A stretch of 52,765 nt of DNA, from contig CACNYD010000001.1 in assembly GCA_902624635.1 (NCBI GenBank), positions 1 through 52,765 on the forward strand. Direction: 5' to 3'. This document shows positions 32,999 to 41,729 of this stretch, piece after piece. The position numbers were made by a program, and so were the translations under genes. Numbering within the stretch: position 1 is the stretch's first letter; each line of letters opens with the position of its first letter. The notes beneath the pieces are model-generated. The model had not been told where the DNA came from. It did no database searches and saw only the letters and a list, made by a program, of their open reading frames with translations. The stretch comes from an uncultured Pelagibacteraceae bacterium (GTDB lineage Bacteria; Pseudomonadota; Alphaproteobacteria; Pelagibacterales; Pelagibacteraceae).

Positions 32999-33904
32999 TT
33001 GAGAAATCTTAACGTCAATATTTTTCCGCTTTCTCTTTTATTTATTCAACCAATTTTTATGGCGAGCAACTTAGTAGTAGCGCGTGGAGGTGTAGAATTT
33101 GTTCCACCTATTTCATTAGCTTTTTGGAGATGGACACTGGTTTTTTTAATATTACTCCCATTTACATATGTAAGCTTAAAAAAAAATTTTAAGATTATTA
33201 AGAAAGAATACAAAAAATTATTTTTTTTAGGGTCCATGGGGTGTGGTGTTTGTGGCGCTTTCCCTTTTTTAGCTGGCAAAACTACAACAGTAACAAATAT
33301 GGGAATTATATATACGTCATCTCCTGTATTTATAATTTTGATTTCATATTTTTTCTTCAATGAAAAGATTAATTTTACTAAAATAATTGGATTGATTGCA
33401 TGTTTAATAGGGGTATTCACGATTATAGTTAAAGGCAATTTAGAATTTTTAATTAATTTAGAATTCACAATTGGTGATTTATGGATGTTAGCCGCTGCAA
33501 TGGGATGGGCCTTATATTCAATTTATTTATTTTATTGGAATTCCAAACTTAAAATTTTTGAAAGATTTACTTTAATAACATTTTTTGGAGCATTAAGTTT
33601 ACTACCTTTTTATATTGGTGAGGAAATATTCTATAAGCAAACGGATTTTGTATCTGAATTTTACTTATGGGTAACCTTTGCAGCTGTTTCACCTGGAATA
33701 ATTGCTTTTACTCTTTATACAATCGCTCAAAAAAAATTAGGTGCATCTTTAACTGGATTTACACTTTACGTATTTACAGTTTATGGTGCAATCTATGGAT
33801 ATTTTTTATTCGATGAAAAATTTGAAAATTATCATTTCATTGGAACAACTTTAGTATTTTTTGGAATATACTTCGCGAAAAAGAATAATGTTAAAAAAGT
33901 TTAA
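32999..33904 (+). CDS. EamA/DMT-family transporter
   Basis: This is a 301-residue membrane protein with ten hydrophobic helices and two repeated EamA halves. Family marks are the VPPISLAFWRWTLVFLIL segment (35-52), KTTTVTNMGIIYTSSPVFIILISYFFFNEKI (about 93-124) and, in the second half, AAVSPGIIAFTLYTIAQKKLGAS. The substrate is not predictable. It starts with TTG at 32999, 12 bp after the small membrane protein gene. Its 3' end overlaps the alpha/beta hydrolase gene. Confidence 0.9.
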   Translation: MRNLNVNIFPLSLLFIQPIFMASNLVVARGGVEFVPPISLAFWRWTLVFLILLPFTYVSLKKNFKIIKKEYKKLFFLGSMGCGVCGAFPFLAGKTTTVTNMGIIYTSSPVFIILISYFFFNEKINFTKIIGLIACLIGVFTIIVKGNLEFLINLEFTIGDLWMLAAAMGWALYSIYLFYWNSKLKIFERFTLITFFGALSLLPFYIGEEIFYKQTDFVSEFYLWVTFAAVSPGIIAFTLYTIAQKKLGASLTGFTLYVFTVYGAIYGYFLFDEKFENYHFIGTTLVFFGIYFAKKNNVKKV

Positions 33905-34706
33905 GGATAATTTGTTCTCATTTTTACAAATAATTATTGTAGTTTATATTTTAGTTTTGGTTTTTTTATATTTCTATCAGAGAAATTTATTGTACCACCC
34001 AAATGAAAATAATTACTCTAATGATCAGATATCTGTAACAATTGAAAAGGTGAAAATAAAAACTTCAGACAATATTGATTTGTTAGGCTGGTATCATGAA
34101 AAAGATCTAAAGAAATATAAAACCATTCTTTATTTTCATGGAAACGCAGGTTCATTAGAAAATCGAATTCATAAGTTAAACCATTTTAGTGAGATGGATG
34201 TTAACTTTTTAATAATTGCCTGGAGAGGCTTTAGTGGGAATCAGGGAAAACCATCTGAGAAAGGTCTTTATGAAGATGGAAGAAGTGGAATAAATTGGCT
34301 AATCAACAAAGGTGTTAAAGAGGAAAATATTATTATTTATGGTGAATCATTAGGGACAGGCGTTGCAACGCATTTATCACAAAAAAAAAATTTTGCTGGC
34401 GTTATATTAGAGACACCATTTACCTCTATGGTTGATGCAGCTAAAACATTTTATCCCTACATACCCGTAAATCTATTATTAAAAGACAAATTTGATAACA
34501 AAAGTAAGATTAATAATATAAAAGCTCCTATTTTAATAATGCATGGTGAGGCTGACCAGATAGTTCCATTCTTTATGGGGAAAAAGATTTATGAAATAGC
34601 CAATGAACCAAAATATTCTTATTTCACAAAACATGACAATCATATGATGGAGTTTGATAAAAACCTTGTTGAAGCTCTTAAATCTTTTTTAAAAAGTTTA
34701 AATTAA
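33888..34706 (+). CDS. Membrane-anchored alpha/beta hydrolase (BEM46/ABHD17-like)
   Basis: I place the start at ATG 33888, giving MLKKFKDNLFSFLQ and an N-terminal membrane helix, rather than at the earlier TTG (33861). The fold shows LYFHGNAGSLENR (oxyanion hole), the nucleophile elbow IIYGESLGTG, an acid in MHGEADQIVP and the catalytic His in KHDNHMME, in the correct order. BEM46-like hydrolases are serine esterases or thioesterases of largely unknown substrate. The gene overlaps the EamA gene by 17 bp, which suggests coupling. Confidence 0.85.
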   Translation: MLKKFKDNLFSFLQIIIVVYILVLVFLYFYQRNLLYHPNENNYSNDQISVTIEKVKIKTSDNIDLLGWYHEKDLKKYKTILYFHGNAGSLENRIHKLNHFSEMDVNFLIIAWRGFSGNQGKPSEKGLYEDGRSGINWLINKGVKEENIIIYGESLGTGVATHLSQKKNFAGVILETPFTSMVDAAKTFYPYIPVNLLLKDKFDNKSKINNIKAPILIMHGEADQIVPFFMGKKIYEIANEPKYSYFTKHDNHMMEFDKNLVEALKSFLKSLN

Positions 34707-34755
34707 GCCACAATCTCAACAAATATACTTCAGAATTATAATTTATTAAAAGATA

Positions 34756-35319
34756 ATGAAAAAATTATCTTTTTTATTTATTGCAGTCTTTATTTTTATT
34801 ACCAATGCATATTCGCAAGATGAATTTTTTCAACTAGATGATTTATTTCATATAGATCATATGGACTCACATAACAAAGAGTTTAGCTTATATTTTAAAG
34901 GTAGAGAAAAATCTATTTTAGCTAGAGGCGAAAATCATAATTATATTAATGACTATCCAAAAGACCTTTATATTTTTAATCATTTAACAAAGTCCTCATC
35001 ACCTTTAATTTCTTATGAGTGGTTTCCTTCACAAGCTAAATATTTTTTACAAGAGTATGATTTTCCAGTCTTTCCAGATGATTTTGCATATTATTTATTA
35101 AAAGATGATAAAACACTAGTAATGATTAGTGCTGTAAAAAGTTTAAATGCTAATTTTAAATATGACATCAGTAGTAAAAAACTAGAACTTTATCCCACCA
35201 CTGGTAAATTTGATTTTATAATTTCTTCATTCTCTAAAGATTGTGGTCATTATAAATTTGATGACAATTATAAATGTAATATCTACAAACCTTTGATCTC
35301 TAGTAATTTAATTAATTAA
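34756..35319 (+). CDS. Secreted protein of unknown function (187 aa)
   Basis: I do not recognise a family. The 187-residue protein has a signal peptide (about 1-20, ending AYSQ) and an otherwise soluble, aromatic- and Asp-rich sequence with beta-like alternation. Two late Cys (CGHYKFDDNYKC) are spaced for a possible disulfide. There are no membrane helices after the signal. The gene is 49 bp downstream of the alpha/beta hydrolase and overlaps the convergent ftsY by 8 bp. Confidence 0.55.
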   Translation: MKKLSFLFIAVFIFITNAYSQDEFFQLDDLFHIDHMDSHNKEFSLYFKGREKSILARGENHNYINDYPKDLYIFNHLTKSSSPLISYEWFPSQAKYFLQEYDFPVFPDDFAYYLLKDDKTLVMISAVKSLNANFKYDISSKKLELYPTTGKFDFIISSFSKDCGHYKFDDNYKCNIYKPLISSNLIN

Positions 35320-36229
35320 TTTGAGTAAAAGCTTCGGCAAATTTTTCTGCTTCAAATAACTTTAGGTCGTCTTCTTTTTCACCTAAACCCAGTGCAATAA
35401 TTGGAATCTCATATTTTTTTGCTAGCGCTAACAAAATTCCTCCCTTGGCTGTGCCATCTAATTTTGTCATCACGATACCTGTTATCGGGATAATTTTATT
35501 AAATTCTTCAACTTGATTTAATACATTTTGTCCTGAGGTCGCATCTAAAATTAAGATAACATTATGAGGTGCATTGGGATCTATTTTTTTGATGACATTT
35601 GCTATCTTCTTATATTCTTCCATTAAATTTTTTTTATTTTGAAGTCTACCAGCTGTATCTATTAAAACTTGATCAAAATTATTTTTAATAGCTTCATCCA
35701 CAGCCTTAAAAGCAACTGAAGCTGGATCAGCTCCTTGTGATGATTTTACTATTTGAACATCTACTTTACTTGCCCAATTTTCTAGTTGTTCAATTGCAGC
35801 AGCACGAAATGTATCTGAAGCTGCAAACATGACTTTACTACCGTTAGTCTTCAATATTTTTCCAATTTTACCGATAGTTGTTGTTTTCCCAACGCCGTTC
35901 ACACCAGAAATTAACGTTGCATTAAGCTTTTCTTTTTTTTCAAAAAAGGATTTATTTTCCAAGGGTTTCATCAAAGAAATTATATATTCTCTTAAAATAG
36001 AGTTTATCTCGTTAGATAGATCTTTATTTGGATCAATTTTTTTTCTAGAAATTATTTCTTTTATTTCAGATGCAGCCTCAACTCCCACATCTGATTGAAT
36101 TAAAAATTCCTCAATCTTATCTAAATTTTCGTCATTAAGTTCTTTTTTGACAATTATTTCTTTAAGTCCAGATGTAAACGCTGATGCACTTTTCTTAAAT
36201 CCGATTTTAAATTTATCAAAGATACCCAT
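35312..36229 (-). CDS. ftsY: Signal recognition particle receptor FtsY
   Basis: This is a 305-residue SRP GTPase that docks ribosome-SRP complexes at the inner membrane. An N domain (about 10-95) precedes the G domain: P-loop SGVNGVGKTTTIGKIG (108-123), ASDTFRAAAIEQL, the DTAGR motif, and MTKLDGTAKGG with the nucleotide-specificity and closing loops. The acidic A domain is almost absent, as in many alphaproteobacteria, so membrane targeting relies on the basic N-terminal helix (KFKIGFKKS). The start codon overlaps the dapF stop by one base. Confidence 0.96.
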   Translation of the reverse strand: MGIFDKFKIGFKKSASAFTSGLKEIIVKKELNDENLDKIEEFLIQSDVGVEAASEIKEIISRKKIDPNKDLSNEINSILREYIISLMKPLENKSFFEKKEKLNATLISGVNGVGKTTTIGKIGKILKTNGSKVMFAASDTFRAAAIEQLENWASKVDVQIVKSSQGADPASVAFKAVDEAIKNNFDQVLIDTAGRLQNKKNLMEEYKKIANVIKKIDPNAPHNVILILDATSGQNVLNQVEEFNKIIPITGIVMTKLDGTAKGGILLALAKKYEIPIIALGLGEKEDDLKLFEAEKFAEAFTQIN

Positions 36230-37053
36230 TATAGTTTTATCTTTATTTCTTTAATATCTGAAACAGGTCCTTTCATGTGAATAGAATTATTTTCATCTAT
36301 TGAAATTGATAATTTTCCAGTTGCAAACTCTATATCAGTTTTATTTTCTGTAAGATTATTTAATTTACCTGCATATGCTGTAGCACACGCTGCAGTTCCA
36401 CAAGCTTTAGTAAGACCAGCTCCTCTTTCCCAAACTTTTACTTTGATCAAATTTTTATTAAAAATTTGTGCAATTGTTACGTTACATTTCTCTAGGAAGA
36501 TTTCGTGATTTTCTATCTCAGGGCCAATTTTTTCTATACTGAAATCCTCAATCCTTTTAACAAAAAAAACAATATGTGGGTTACCCACATTAATTGCAGT
36601 GCCACCTAAGTACTCATTTTTATTTGTATCAATAATTTTGATATTTAAGTTCTTTGTATCCATTTCTTTTGATAAAGGTATTTCATCCCATTTTAACTTT
36701 GCTTTACCTATTTCAGTTGTAACAATTTTTTTTTCTAAAATTTCAGATTTTAATTTTCCAGATAGCGTATTTAAAATTATAGAATTACTATTTTTTTCTT
36801 TTGAAATCAAATTTGCAGCACATCTAGTTCCATTTCCACATGCCCCAGACTCTCCTCCATCTGAATTAAAAAATCTTAAACTTGCATCTGCAGAACTATC
36901 TGGCTCAATAAATATTAGTTGATCACAGCCAATAAAATTTCTGTCACAAATTTTAACTATCTGGTCCTTCGTCAAATTGGTAATTTTTTCTCTATTATCG
37001 ATTATCACAAAATCATTACCCAATCCGTCCATTTTAAAAGCTTTGATGTCCAT
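36229..37053 (-). CDS. dapF: Diaminopimelate epimerase
   Basis: This is a 274-residue cofactor-independent racemase that converts LL- to meso-diaminopimelate for lysine and peptidoglycan synthesis. The two catalytic Cys are in the paired motifs GACGNGTRC (Cys72) and KACGTAACA (Cys218). FKMDGLGNDFVIID opens the protein, as is standard. It is directly followed by ftsY; the tRNA-modification gene mtaB, which often separates the two in alphaproteobacteria, is not there. The divergent 161-bp gap to ffh holds the structured RNA. Confidence 0.97.
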   Translation of the reverse strand: MDIKAFKMDGLGNDFVIIDNREKITNLTKDQIVKICDRNFIGCDQLIFIEPDSSADASLRFFNSDGGESGACGNGTRCAANLISKEKNSNSIILNTLSGKLKSEILEKKIVTTEIGKAKLKWDEIPLSKEMDTKNLNIKIIDTNKNEYLGGTAINVGNPHIVFFVKRIEDFSIEKIGPEIENHEIFLEKCNVTIAQIFNKNLIKVKVWERGAGLTKACGTAACATAYAGKLNNLTENKTDIEFATGKLSISIDENNSIHMKGPVSDIKEIKIKL

Positions 37054-37075
37054 ATATAGTTATTTAACTTATTTA

Positions 37076-37101
37076 TTGACTTTTTGAACCTCTATTATAG
37101 T
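37076..37101 (+). promoter_or_regulatory. Possible ffh promoter
   Basis: TTGACT (37076-37081) matches a -35 box at 5 of 6 positions and TATAGT (37096-37101) a -10 box at 5 of 6, but the spacer is 14 bp, shorter than the usual 16-18. The predicted start near 37107 coincides with the first paired bases of the leader RNA. TATTAT (37093-37098) overlaps the -10 box as an alternative. Confidence 0.35.
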
Positions 37102-37105
37102 TTGT

Positions 37106-37201
37106 GGCAGTTTCCGCAAAAACATTAAATTTGCGGTGTCTTTGGAAACAAAGAGATCGACACTAGTCAGCGAGGGTTCGCCCACTAGTGCGATTACTGC
37201 T
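37106..37201 (+). ncRNA. Structured leader RNA upstream of ffh (four-way junction)
   Basis: Four stems can be drawn without conflict. P1 pairs GGCAGT (37106-37111) with ACTGCT (37196-37201). P2 pairs CCGCAAA (37114-37120) with TTTGCGG (37130-37136). P3 pairs TCTTTG (37139-37144) with CAAAGA (37149-37154) around a GAAA tetraloop. P4 pairs ATCG+CACTAGT+GGG with CCC+ACTAGTG+CGAT (37156-37194), capped by TTCG, with a one-base A bulge and a six-base CAGCGA bulge. P1 closes a junction of three hairpins and ends 13 bases before the ffh ATG. No SRP RNA, tmRNA, RNase P or tRNA signature is present. It could be a riboswitch-like or autoregulatory leader. Confidence 0.6.
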
Positions 37202-37214
37202 GTGTGTAATAAAT

Positions 37215-38573
37215 ATGTTTGAAAATTTGACAAATAAATTCGAGGAAGTTTTTTCCTCTTTAAAAAAAGCTCCATCACTTGATGAAAATCAGGTTGATGA
37301 AGGGCTAAGAGGTATCAGACAAGCTTTATTAGAAGCTGATGTGTCTCTTGAAGTTGCTAAAGATTTTATTGAAAAAGTTAAACCAAAAGCCTTAGGCCAA
37401 GAAATTATTAGGTCAACATCTCCTGGGGATATGGTCGTAAAGATTGTTTATGATGAGTTAGTAAATTTTTTAGGGGAAAAAAATAATGAAGTAAATTTAA
37501 ATGCTGTTCCACCAGTACCAATGATGCTAGTTGGCTTACAAGGTTCTGGTAAAACTACCACAACAGCTAAACTTGCAAGATATTTAGAAAATACAAAAAA
37601 AAAGAAAGTAATGATGGTCAGTTTAGATATTTATAGACCAGCTGCTCAAGAACAATTAAAATTTTTAGGTGAACAAAATAATATTTTAACTCTTCCAATA
37701 ATCGAAGGCCAACAACCTGGTGATATTTGCCAAAGAGCAATTAGTGCAGCAAATTTAAATGGTGCTGATATTATCTTATTTGATACTGCCGGTAGAACAC
37801 AAATAGATTTGCAGATGATGAGCGAAATTAAACAAATCGAAAATACAATTAAACCTGCAGAGACTTTTTTAGTTGCAGACTCACTTACTGGGCAAGTAGC
37901 TGCATCAGTAGCAAAAGAGTTTAATAATACGGTTAATTTGTCAGGAATTATTTTAACAAGAGCAGATGGTGATGCCAGAGGTGGAGCTGCTGTAAGTATG
38001 AAATTTGTTTCACAGGTCCCAATAAAATTTTTAGGTATCGGTGAAAAAATTGAAAACCTTGAAGTTTTTCATCCAGACAGAATTGCAAATAGAATTCTTG
38101 GGATGGGAGATATTGTTTCTCTTGTTGAAAAAGCAGCCCAAGATCTAGGAGAAGAAAATATAAAAAAAACAGAGGAAAATTTAAAAAAAGGACAATTCTC
38201 AATGCAAGATTATTTAACCCAACTGAGACAAATGAAAAAAATGGGTGGTATTGAGGGCATTATGTCTTTCATGCCAGGCGTCTCAAAAGTAAAATCTCAA
38301 ATGGATGCAGCCGGAATTGATGAGAGTGTTATTACAAAAAACGAGGCTATAATTTTATCAATGACAAGAAAAGAGAGAGAGAACCCAAAAATAATTGACG
38401 GTTCTAGGAAAAAAAGAATTGCTAATGGTTCAGGAACTGATCCAGCCACTATCAATAAATTGTTGAAACAATTTAAAATGATGTCTGAAATGATGAAGAA
38501 GATGTCAAAAGGAAATCTGAAAGGTATGTCTGACAAAGGAATACCTCCAGAATTATTTAATCAATTAAAATAA
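37215..38573 (+). CDS. ffh: Signal recognition particle protein Ffh
   Basis: This is the SRP54 GTPase, which with 4.5S RNA recognises signal sequences on nascent chains. I start it at ATG 37215 (MFENLTNKFEEVF), the universal Ffh opening, rather than at an in-frame GTG at 37188 that lies inside the leader hairpin. The 452-residue protein has an N domain, the P-loop MLVGLQGSGKTTTTAKLA, DTAGRTQIDL, TRADGDARGGAA, and a Met-rich M domain with IEGIMSFMPG and the RNA-binding segment ending RIANGSGT. No clear Shine-Dalgarno precedes the ATG, and the P1 strand of the leader lies just upstream. Confidence 0.97.
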   Translation: MFENLTNKFEEVFSSLKKAPSLDENQVDEGLRGIRQALLEADVSLEVAKDFIEKVKPKALGQEIIRSTSPGDMVVKIVYDELVNFLGEKNNEVNLNAVPPVPMMLVGLQGSGKTTTTAKLARYLENTKKKKVMMVSLDIYRPAAQEQLKFLGEQNNILTLPIIEGQQPGDICQRAISAANLNGADIILFDTAGRTQIDLQMMSEIKQIENTIKPAETFLVADSLTGQVAASVAKEFNNTVNLSGIILTRADGDARGGAAVSMKFVSQVPIKFLGIGEKIENLEVFHPDRIANRILGMGDIVSLVEKAAQDLGEENIKKTEENLKKGQFSMQDYLTQLRQMKKMGGIEGIMSFMPGVSKVKSQMDAAGIDESVITKNEAIILSMTRKERENPKIIDGSRKKRIANGSGTDPATINKLLKQFKMMSEMMKKMSKGNLKGMSDKGIPPELFNQLK

Positions 38574-38585
38574 AAAGGAGAGTAA

Positions 38586-39020
38586 ATGTTAAAACTAAGA
38601 TTATCTAGGGGTGGTACAAAAAAAAGGCCCGTTTATAAAGTTGTTGTAGCTGATAGTCGATTTGCAAGAGACGGCAGATTTATTGAAAAAGTTGGTTTTT
38701 TTAACCCGCTATTACCAAAAGAAAAAAAAGAAAGAATTGGATTAGAGGCTGAGAGAATAAAATATTGGTTGGGTCAAGGTGCACAACCTACAACAAGAGT
38801 AGCTAGAATTTTAGGTGAGAATGAACTAATGCCCATGCCTGCTAATGGCAATAACCCCCAGAAAGCAATTCCAAAAAAAGATAGAAAAAAAGAAGGTTCA
38901 GAAGAAGCTCCAAAAGCAGAAGCTCCAAAAGCAGAAGCTAAAAAAGAGGAAGCTCCAAAAGCAGAAGCTCCAAAAGCAGAAGCTAAAAAAGCGGAAGCTA
39001 AAAAAGAGGAAAAGAAATAA
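38586..39020 (+). CDS. rpsP: 30S ribosomal protein S16 with long KAEAP-rich tail
   Basis: Residues 1-82 are a normal S16 (MLKLRLSRGGTKKRPVYKVVVADSR, RDGRFIEKVGFFNP, YWLGQGAQPT). The protein then continues to residue 144 with a basic linker and, from 107, repeats built from [10 protein letters not shown] and similar units. The tail is low-complexity, helical-prone and highly charged. It is preceded by a good ribosome-binding site (AAAGGAG). It lies 12 bp after ffh and 14 bp before trmD; rimM is missing between rpsP and trmD. Confidence 0.95.
   Translation: MLKLRLSRGGTKKRPVYKVVVADSRFARDGRFIEKVGFFNPLLPKEKKERIGLEAERIKYWLGQGAQPTTRVARILGENELMPMPANGNNPQKAIPKKDRKKEGSEEAPKAEAPKAEAKKEEAPKAEAPKAEAKKAEAKKEEKK
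38904..39008 (+). repeat. 45-bp tandem repeat encoding the S16 tail
   Basis: A 45-bp unit beginning GAAGCTCCAAAAGCA (38904-38948) is repeated at 38949-38993 with a single base change near its end (GAG to GCG) and followed by a partial 15-bp copy (38994-39008). The unit is itself built of 15-bp subrepeats. Near-identity at DNA level points to recent slippage or unequal exchange; copy number probably varies between strains. Confidence 0.9.
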
Positions 39021-39034
39021 ACCGAAGGCTATTA

Positions 39035-39721
39035 ATGTTGCAAGCTCAAGTATTTACACTTTATCCAGATATATTTCCTGGACCTTTAGCTAAAGGACTT
39101 TACGGGAAAGCAATGTCTAAAAAATTGTGGAGTTTGAACGTGATAAATATAAGAGATGCAGCAACAGATAAACACAAAACAGTTGATGATACTCCTTATG
39201 GCGGTGGAACAGGCATGTTATTAAAACCAGACGTCTTAGCAAATTCTATCGATCAAAACGTAAATAAAGGAGAAAGGATTTTGTATCTTTCACCAAAAGG
39301 AAAAGTATTTAATCAAAAACTTGCTCAAGATCTATCATTAGAAAAATCTTTTTCTTTAATTTGTGGTCATTTTGAAGGAGTTGATGAGAGAGTATTATCT
39401 ACAAGAAATATTGAAGAGATAAGTATAGGAGACTATATATTGTCCGGTGGAGAAACCGCTGCGCTTGTTGTGATTGATAGTGTATTAAGACTGTTGCCTG
39501 GAGTTTTAGGGAATGACAATTCAGCTTCAGAAGAAACATTTGAAAATGGCCTTTTGGAGTATCCACAATATACAAAACCCCAGATTTGGGAGGAAAAATC
39601 AGTTCCAGAGGTGTTATTATCTGGTGATCATGCTAAAATTAAAGACTGGCGTTTGTCTCAATCAGAGGCTATAACTCGCGACCGAAGACCAGATTTGTGG
39701 CATAAATATAAGAAGAATTAA
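39035..39721 (+). CDS. trmD: tRNA (guanine-37-N1)-methyltransferase TrmD
   Basis: This 228-residue SPOUT-class enzyme methylates G37 of tRNAs and prevents frameshifting. Landmarks are [22 protein letters not shown] at the N-terminus, [29 protein letters not shown], the knotted AdoMet-binding [30 protein letters not shown] and the C-terminal [11 protein letters not shown]. Length is normal. It is 16 bp from the rplS start. Confidence 0.97.
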   Translation: MLQAQVFTLYPDIFPGPLAKGLYGKAMSKKLWSLNVINIRDAATDKHKTVDDTPYGGGTGMLLKPDVLANSIDQNVNKGERILYLSPKGKVFNQKLAQDLSLEKSFSLICGHFEGVDERVLSTRNIEEISIGDYILSGGETAALVVIDSVLRLLPGVLGNDNSASEETFENGLLEYPQYTKPQIWEEKSVPEVLLSGDHAKIKDWRLSQSEAITRDRRPDLWHKYKKN

Positions 39722-39737
39722 TTTGATAAATATTAAA

Positions 39738-40313
39738 ATGAAAACAATTGAAGAAATAAACCAAAACAACGTTAAAAAAATTCTTTCAGAAAAAAAGATT
39801 CCTGATTTTTTTCCTGGCGATGTTGTTAAAGTTGGTGTTAGAATTACCGAAGGAAAGAAAGAGAGAATTCAATATTTCGAGGGTGTTTGTATAGCTAAAA
39901 AAAGTAGAGATATTAATTCATCTTTTACAGTAAGAAAAATATCTTTTGGAGAAGGTGTAGAAAGAACTTTTCCATTGTACGGAACCGTAATCGACTCAAT
40001 CAAAGTAATTCGTTCAGGAAAAGTAAGAAGAGCAAAACTTTATTATTTAAGAGATAGAACTGGTAAATCTGCAAGGATTGCTGAAAAGATTAGAAAAAAA
40101 ATTGGTATTGAAATTGACGTTAAGCCCGAGACTGTTACCGAGGAGAATTTAGCACCAGTTGAAAAAGAAAATGCGCCAGAGTCTGTAAAAGAGGCTACTT
40201 CCACAGCTGAGCCTAAAAAAGATGAAGCTCCAAAGACAGAAATGAAGAAAGAAGCCCCTAAGGCCGAAGCTAAAACTGAAAAAAAACTTGAAAATTTACA
40301 AGAAAAAAAATAA
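39738..40313 (+). CDS. rplS: 50S ribosomal protein L19 with charged C-terminal extension
   Basis: I start it at ATG 39738 ([15 protein letters not shown]), the standard L19 opening, not at the TTG 15 bases earlier. Residues 1 to about 120 are L19 ([60 protein letters not shown]). Another 70 residues follow, rich in Glu, Lys, Ala and Pro ([23 protein letters not shown]), similar in composition to the S16 tail in the same operon. The 3' end is 11 bp before leuC. Confidence 0.95.
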   Translation: MKTIEEINQNNVKKILSEKKIPDFFPGDVVKVGVRITEGKKERIQYFEGVCIAKKSRDINSSFTVRKISFGEGVERTFPLYGTVIDSIKVIRSGKVRRAKLYYLRDRTGKSARIAEKIRKKIGIEIDVKPETVTEENLAPVEKENAPESVKEATSTAEPKKDEAPKTEMKKEAPKAEAKTEKKLENLQEKK

Positions 40314-40324
40314 TTTTTTTCTAA

Positions 40325-41728
40325 ATGCCCAATACTCTTTACGATAAAATTTGGAACGAGCACTTGGTTCATCAGCAAGAAGATGGAACAGCGTTATTGT
40401 TTGTAGACAGACATTTAGTCCATGAAGTCACTAGTCCTCAAGCCTTTGAAGGATTAAGAAATTCTAAACGTAAGGTAAGACACCCAAAATTAACATTAGC
40501 AGTTGCAGATCATAATGTTCCGACAACTGATAGGTCAAAGGGTATTTCAGATAATGAATCTAAAATTCAAGTAGAAACCTTAGAGGCAAATTGTAAAGAA
40601 TTCGGTATTAAACTTTTTGGAATGGGTGATAAAAGACAAGGAATTGTTCATGTTACTGGTCCTGAACAGGGCTTTACTCAACCAGGTACGGTTATTGTAT
40701 GTGGCGATAGTCATACTGCAACACATGGGGCATTTGGAGCTTTGGCATTTGGTATTGGGACTTCAGAGGTAGAGCATGTTTTGGCAACTCAAACATTAGT
40801 TCAAAAGAAAGCAAAGAATTTTAGAATTAACGTCAACGGCAAACTTCCGTTAGGTGTTACATCTAAGGATGTAATTCTTCAAATAATAGGAAAAATTGGT
40901 ACTGCTGGAGGAACAGGATGTGTAATTGAATATGCAGGCGATCTAATTAAATCTTTAAGTGTTGAGAATAGAATGACAATTTGCAATATGACGATTGAGG
41001 GAGGAGCAAGAGCAGGATTAATAGCTCCAGATGAAAAAATATTTAAATATTTAGAAGGAAGGCCAATGTCTCCTAAAGGAAATGATTGGAATAAAGCTTT
41101 AGAAAATTGGAAAAATTTAAATACTGATGAGGGTGCCACGTTTGATAAAGAAGTAAACTTAACTGCTAGTGAAATTTCACCAATGATTACTTGGGGAACA
41201 TCACCTCAAGATGTTATTACAATAGACGAAAGGGTACCAAATCCAAATAATGAGAAAGACGAGGATAGAAAAAATTCTTTAGAGAGAGCATTAAATTATA
41301 TGGGTTTGAAACCAGATATGGCAGCTAAAGACATCAAAATTGACAAAGTTTTCATTGGAAGCTGCACTAATGGTAGAATTGAGGACTTAAGAGAAGCTGC
41401 AAAAATCTTAAAAGATAAAAAAATTGCATCTCATGTTCATGCTATGGTTGTCCCTGGTTCAGGGTTGGTTAAAGAACAAGCAGAGCAAGAGGGATTAGAT
41501 AAAATTTTTGTAAAGTCTGGATTTGAGTGGAGAGAGCCAGGATGTTCAATGTGTTTAGCAATGAACGCAGATAAATTAAAACCAGAGGAGAGATGTGCTT
41601 CAACATCAAATAGAAATTTTGAAGGTAGACAAGGGAGAGGTGGAAGAACTCATTTAGTGAGCCCGGGTATGGCTGCAGCAGCAGCAATTTCTGGAAACCT
41701 TGATGATGTAAGGAAATACCAAAATTAA
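40325..41728 (+). CDS. leuC: 3-isopropylmalate dehydratase large subunit LeuC
   Basis: The 467-residue aconitase-family subunit isomerises 2- to 3-isopropylmalate in leucine synthesis with LeuD. The 4Fe-4S ligands sit in [13 protein letters not shown] and in GCSMCLAMN; other marks are [32 protein letters not shown] and [12 protein letters not shown]. Length is that of the bacterial (long) LeuC rather than the archaeal form. It begins 11 bp after rplS and ends 1 bp before leuD. Confidence 0.97.
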   Translation: MPNTLYDKIWNEHLVHQQEDGTALLFVDRHLVHEVTSPQAFEGLRNSKRKVRHPKLTLAVADHNVPTTDRSKGISDNESKIQVETLEANCKEFGIKLFGMGDKRQGIVHVTGPEQGFTQPGTVIVCGDSHTATHGAFGALAFGIGTSEVEHVLATQTLVQKKAKNFRINVNGKLPLGVTSKDVILQIIGKIGTAGGTGCVIEYAGDLIKSLSVENRMTICNMTIEGGARAGLIAPDEKIFKYLEGRPMSPKGNDWNKALENWKNLNTDEGATFDKEVNLTASEISPMITWGTSPQDVITIDERVPNPNNEKDEDRKNSLERALNYMGLKPDMAAKDIKIDKVFIGSCTNGRIEDLREAAKILKDKKIASHVHAMVVPGSGLVKEQAEQEGLDKIFVKSGFEWREPGCSMCLAMNADKLKPEERCASTSNRNFEGRQGRGGRTHLVSPGMAAAAAISGNLDDVRKYQN

Positions 41729-41729
41729 T

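Noticed and set aside
33046-33468. Minus-strand open frame of 140 codons inside the EamA transporter gene
   Set aside because: It is the antisense of membrane-helix codons; no domain, and the sense gene is well supported.
33861-33887. TTG start extending the alpha/beta hydrolase by nine residues
   Set aside because: It would increase overlap with the EamA gene and place charged residues before the membrane helix; the ATG at 33888 is more natural.
37174-37183. GGGTTCGCCC resembling a tRNA T-arm
   Set aside because: The surrounding arms do not fit a tRNA cloverleaf; it is a three-base-pair cap with a UUCG tetraloop.
37188-37214. In-frame GTG extending Ffh by nine residues
   Set aside because: The extension lies in the leader hairpin and the universal Ffh opening MFxNLT begins at the ATG at 37215.
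38904-39008. CRISPR or mobile-element repeat
   Set aside because: The repeats are in frame, directly adjacent with no spacers and encode the S16 tail.
38845-39093. Second open frame through the S16 tail
   Set aside because: It exists only because the repeat lacks stops in that frame; its product is Gln/Lys/Leu low complexity overlapping rpsP and trmD.
39723-39737. TTG start five codons upstream of the L19 ATG
   Set aside because: The ATG at 39738 gives the standard L19 N-terminus; the extra residues are not family-like.
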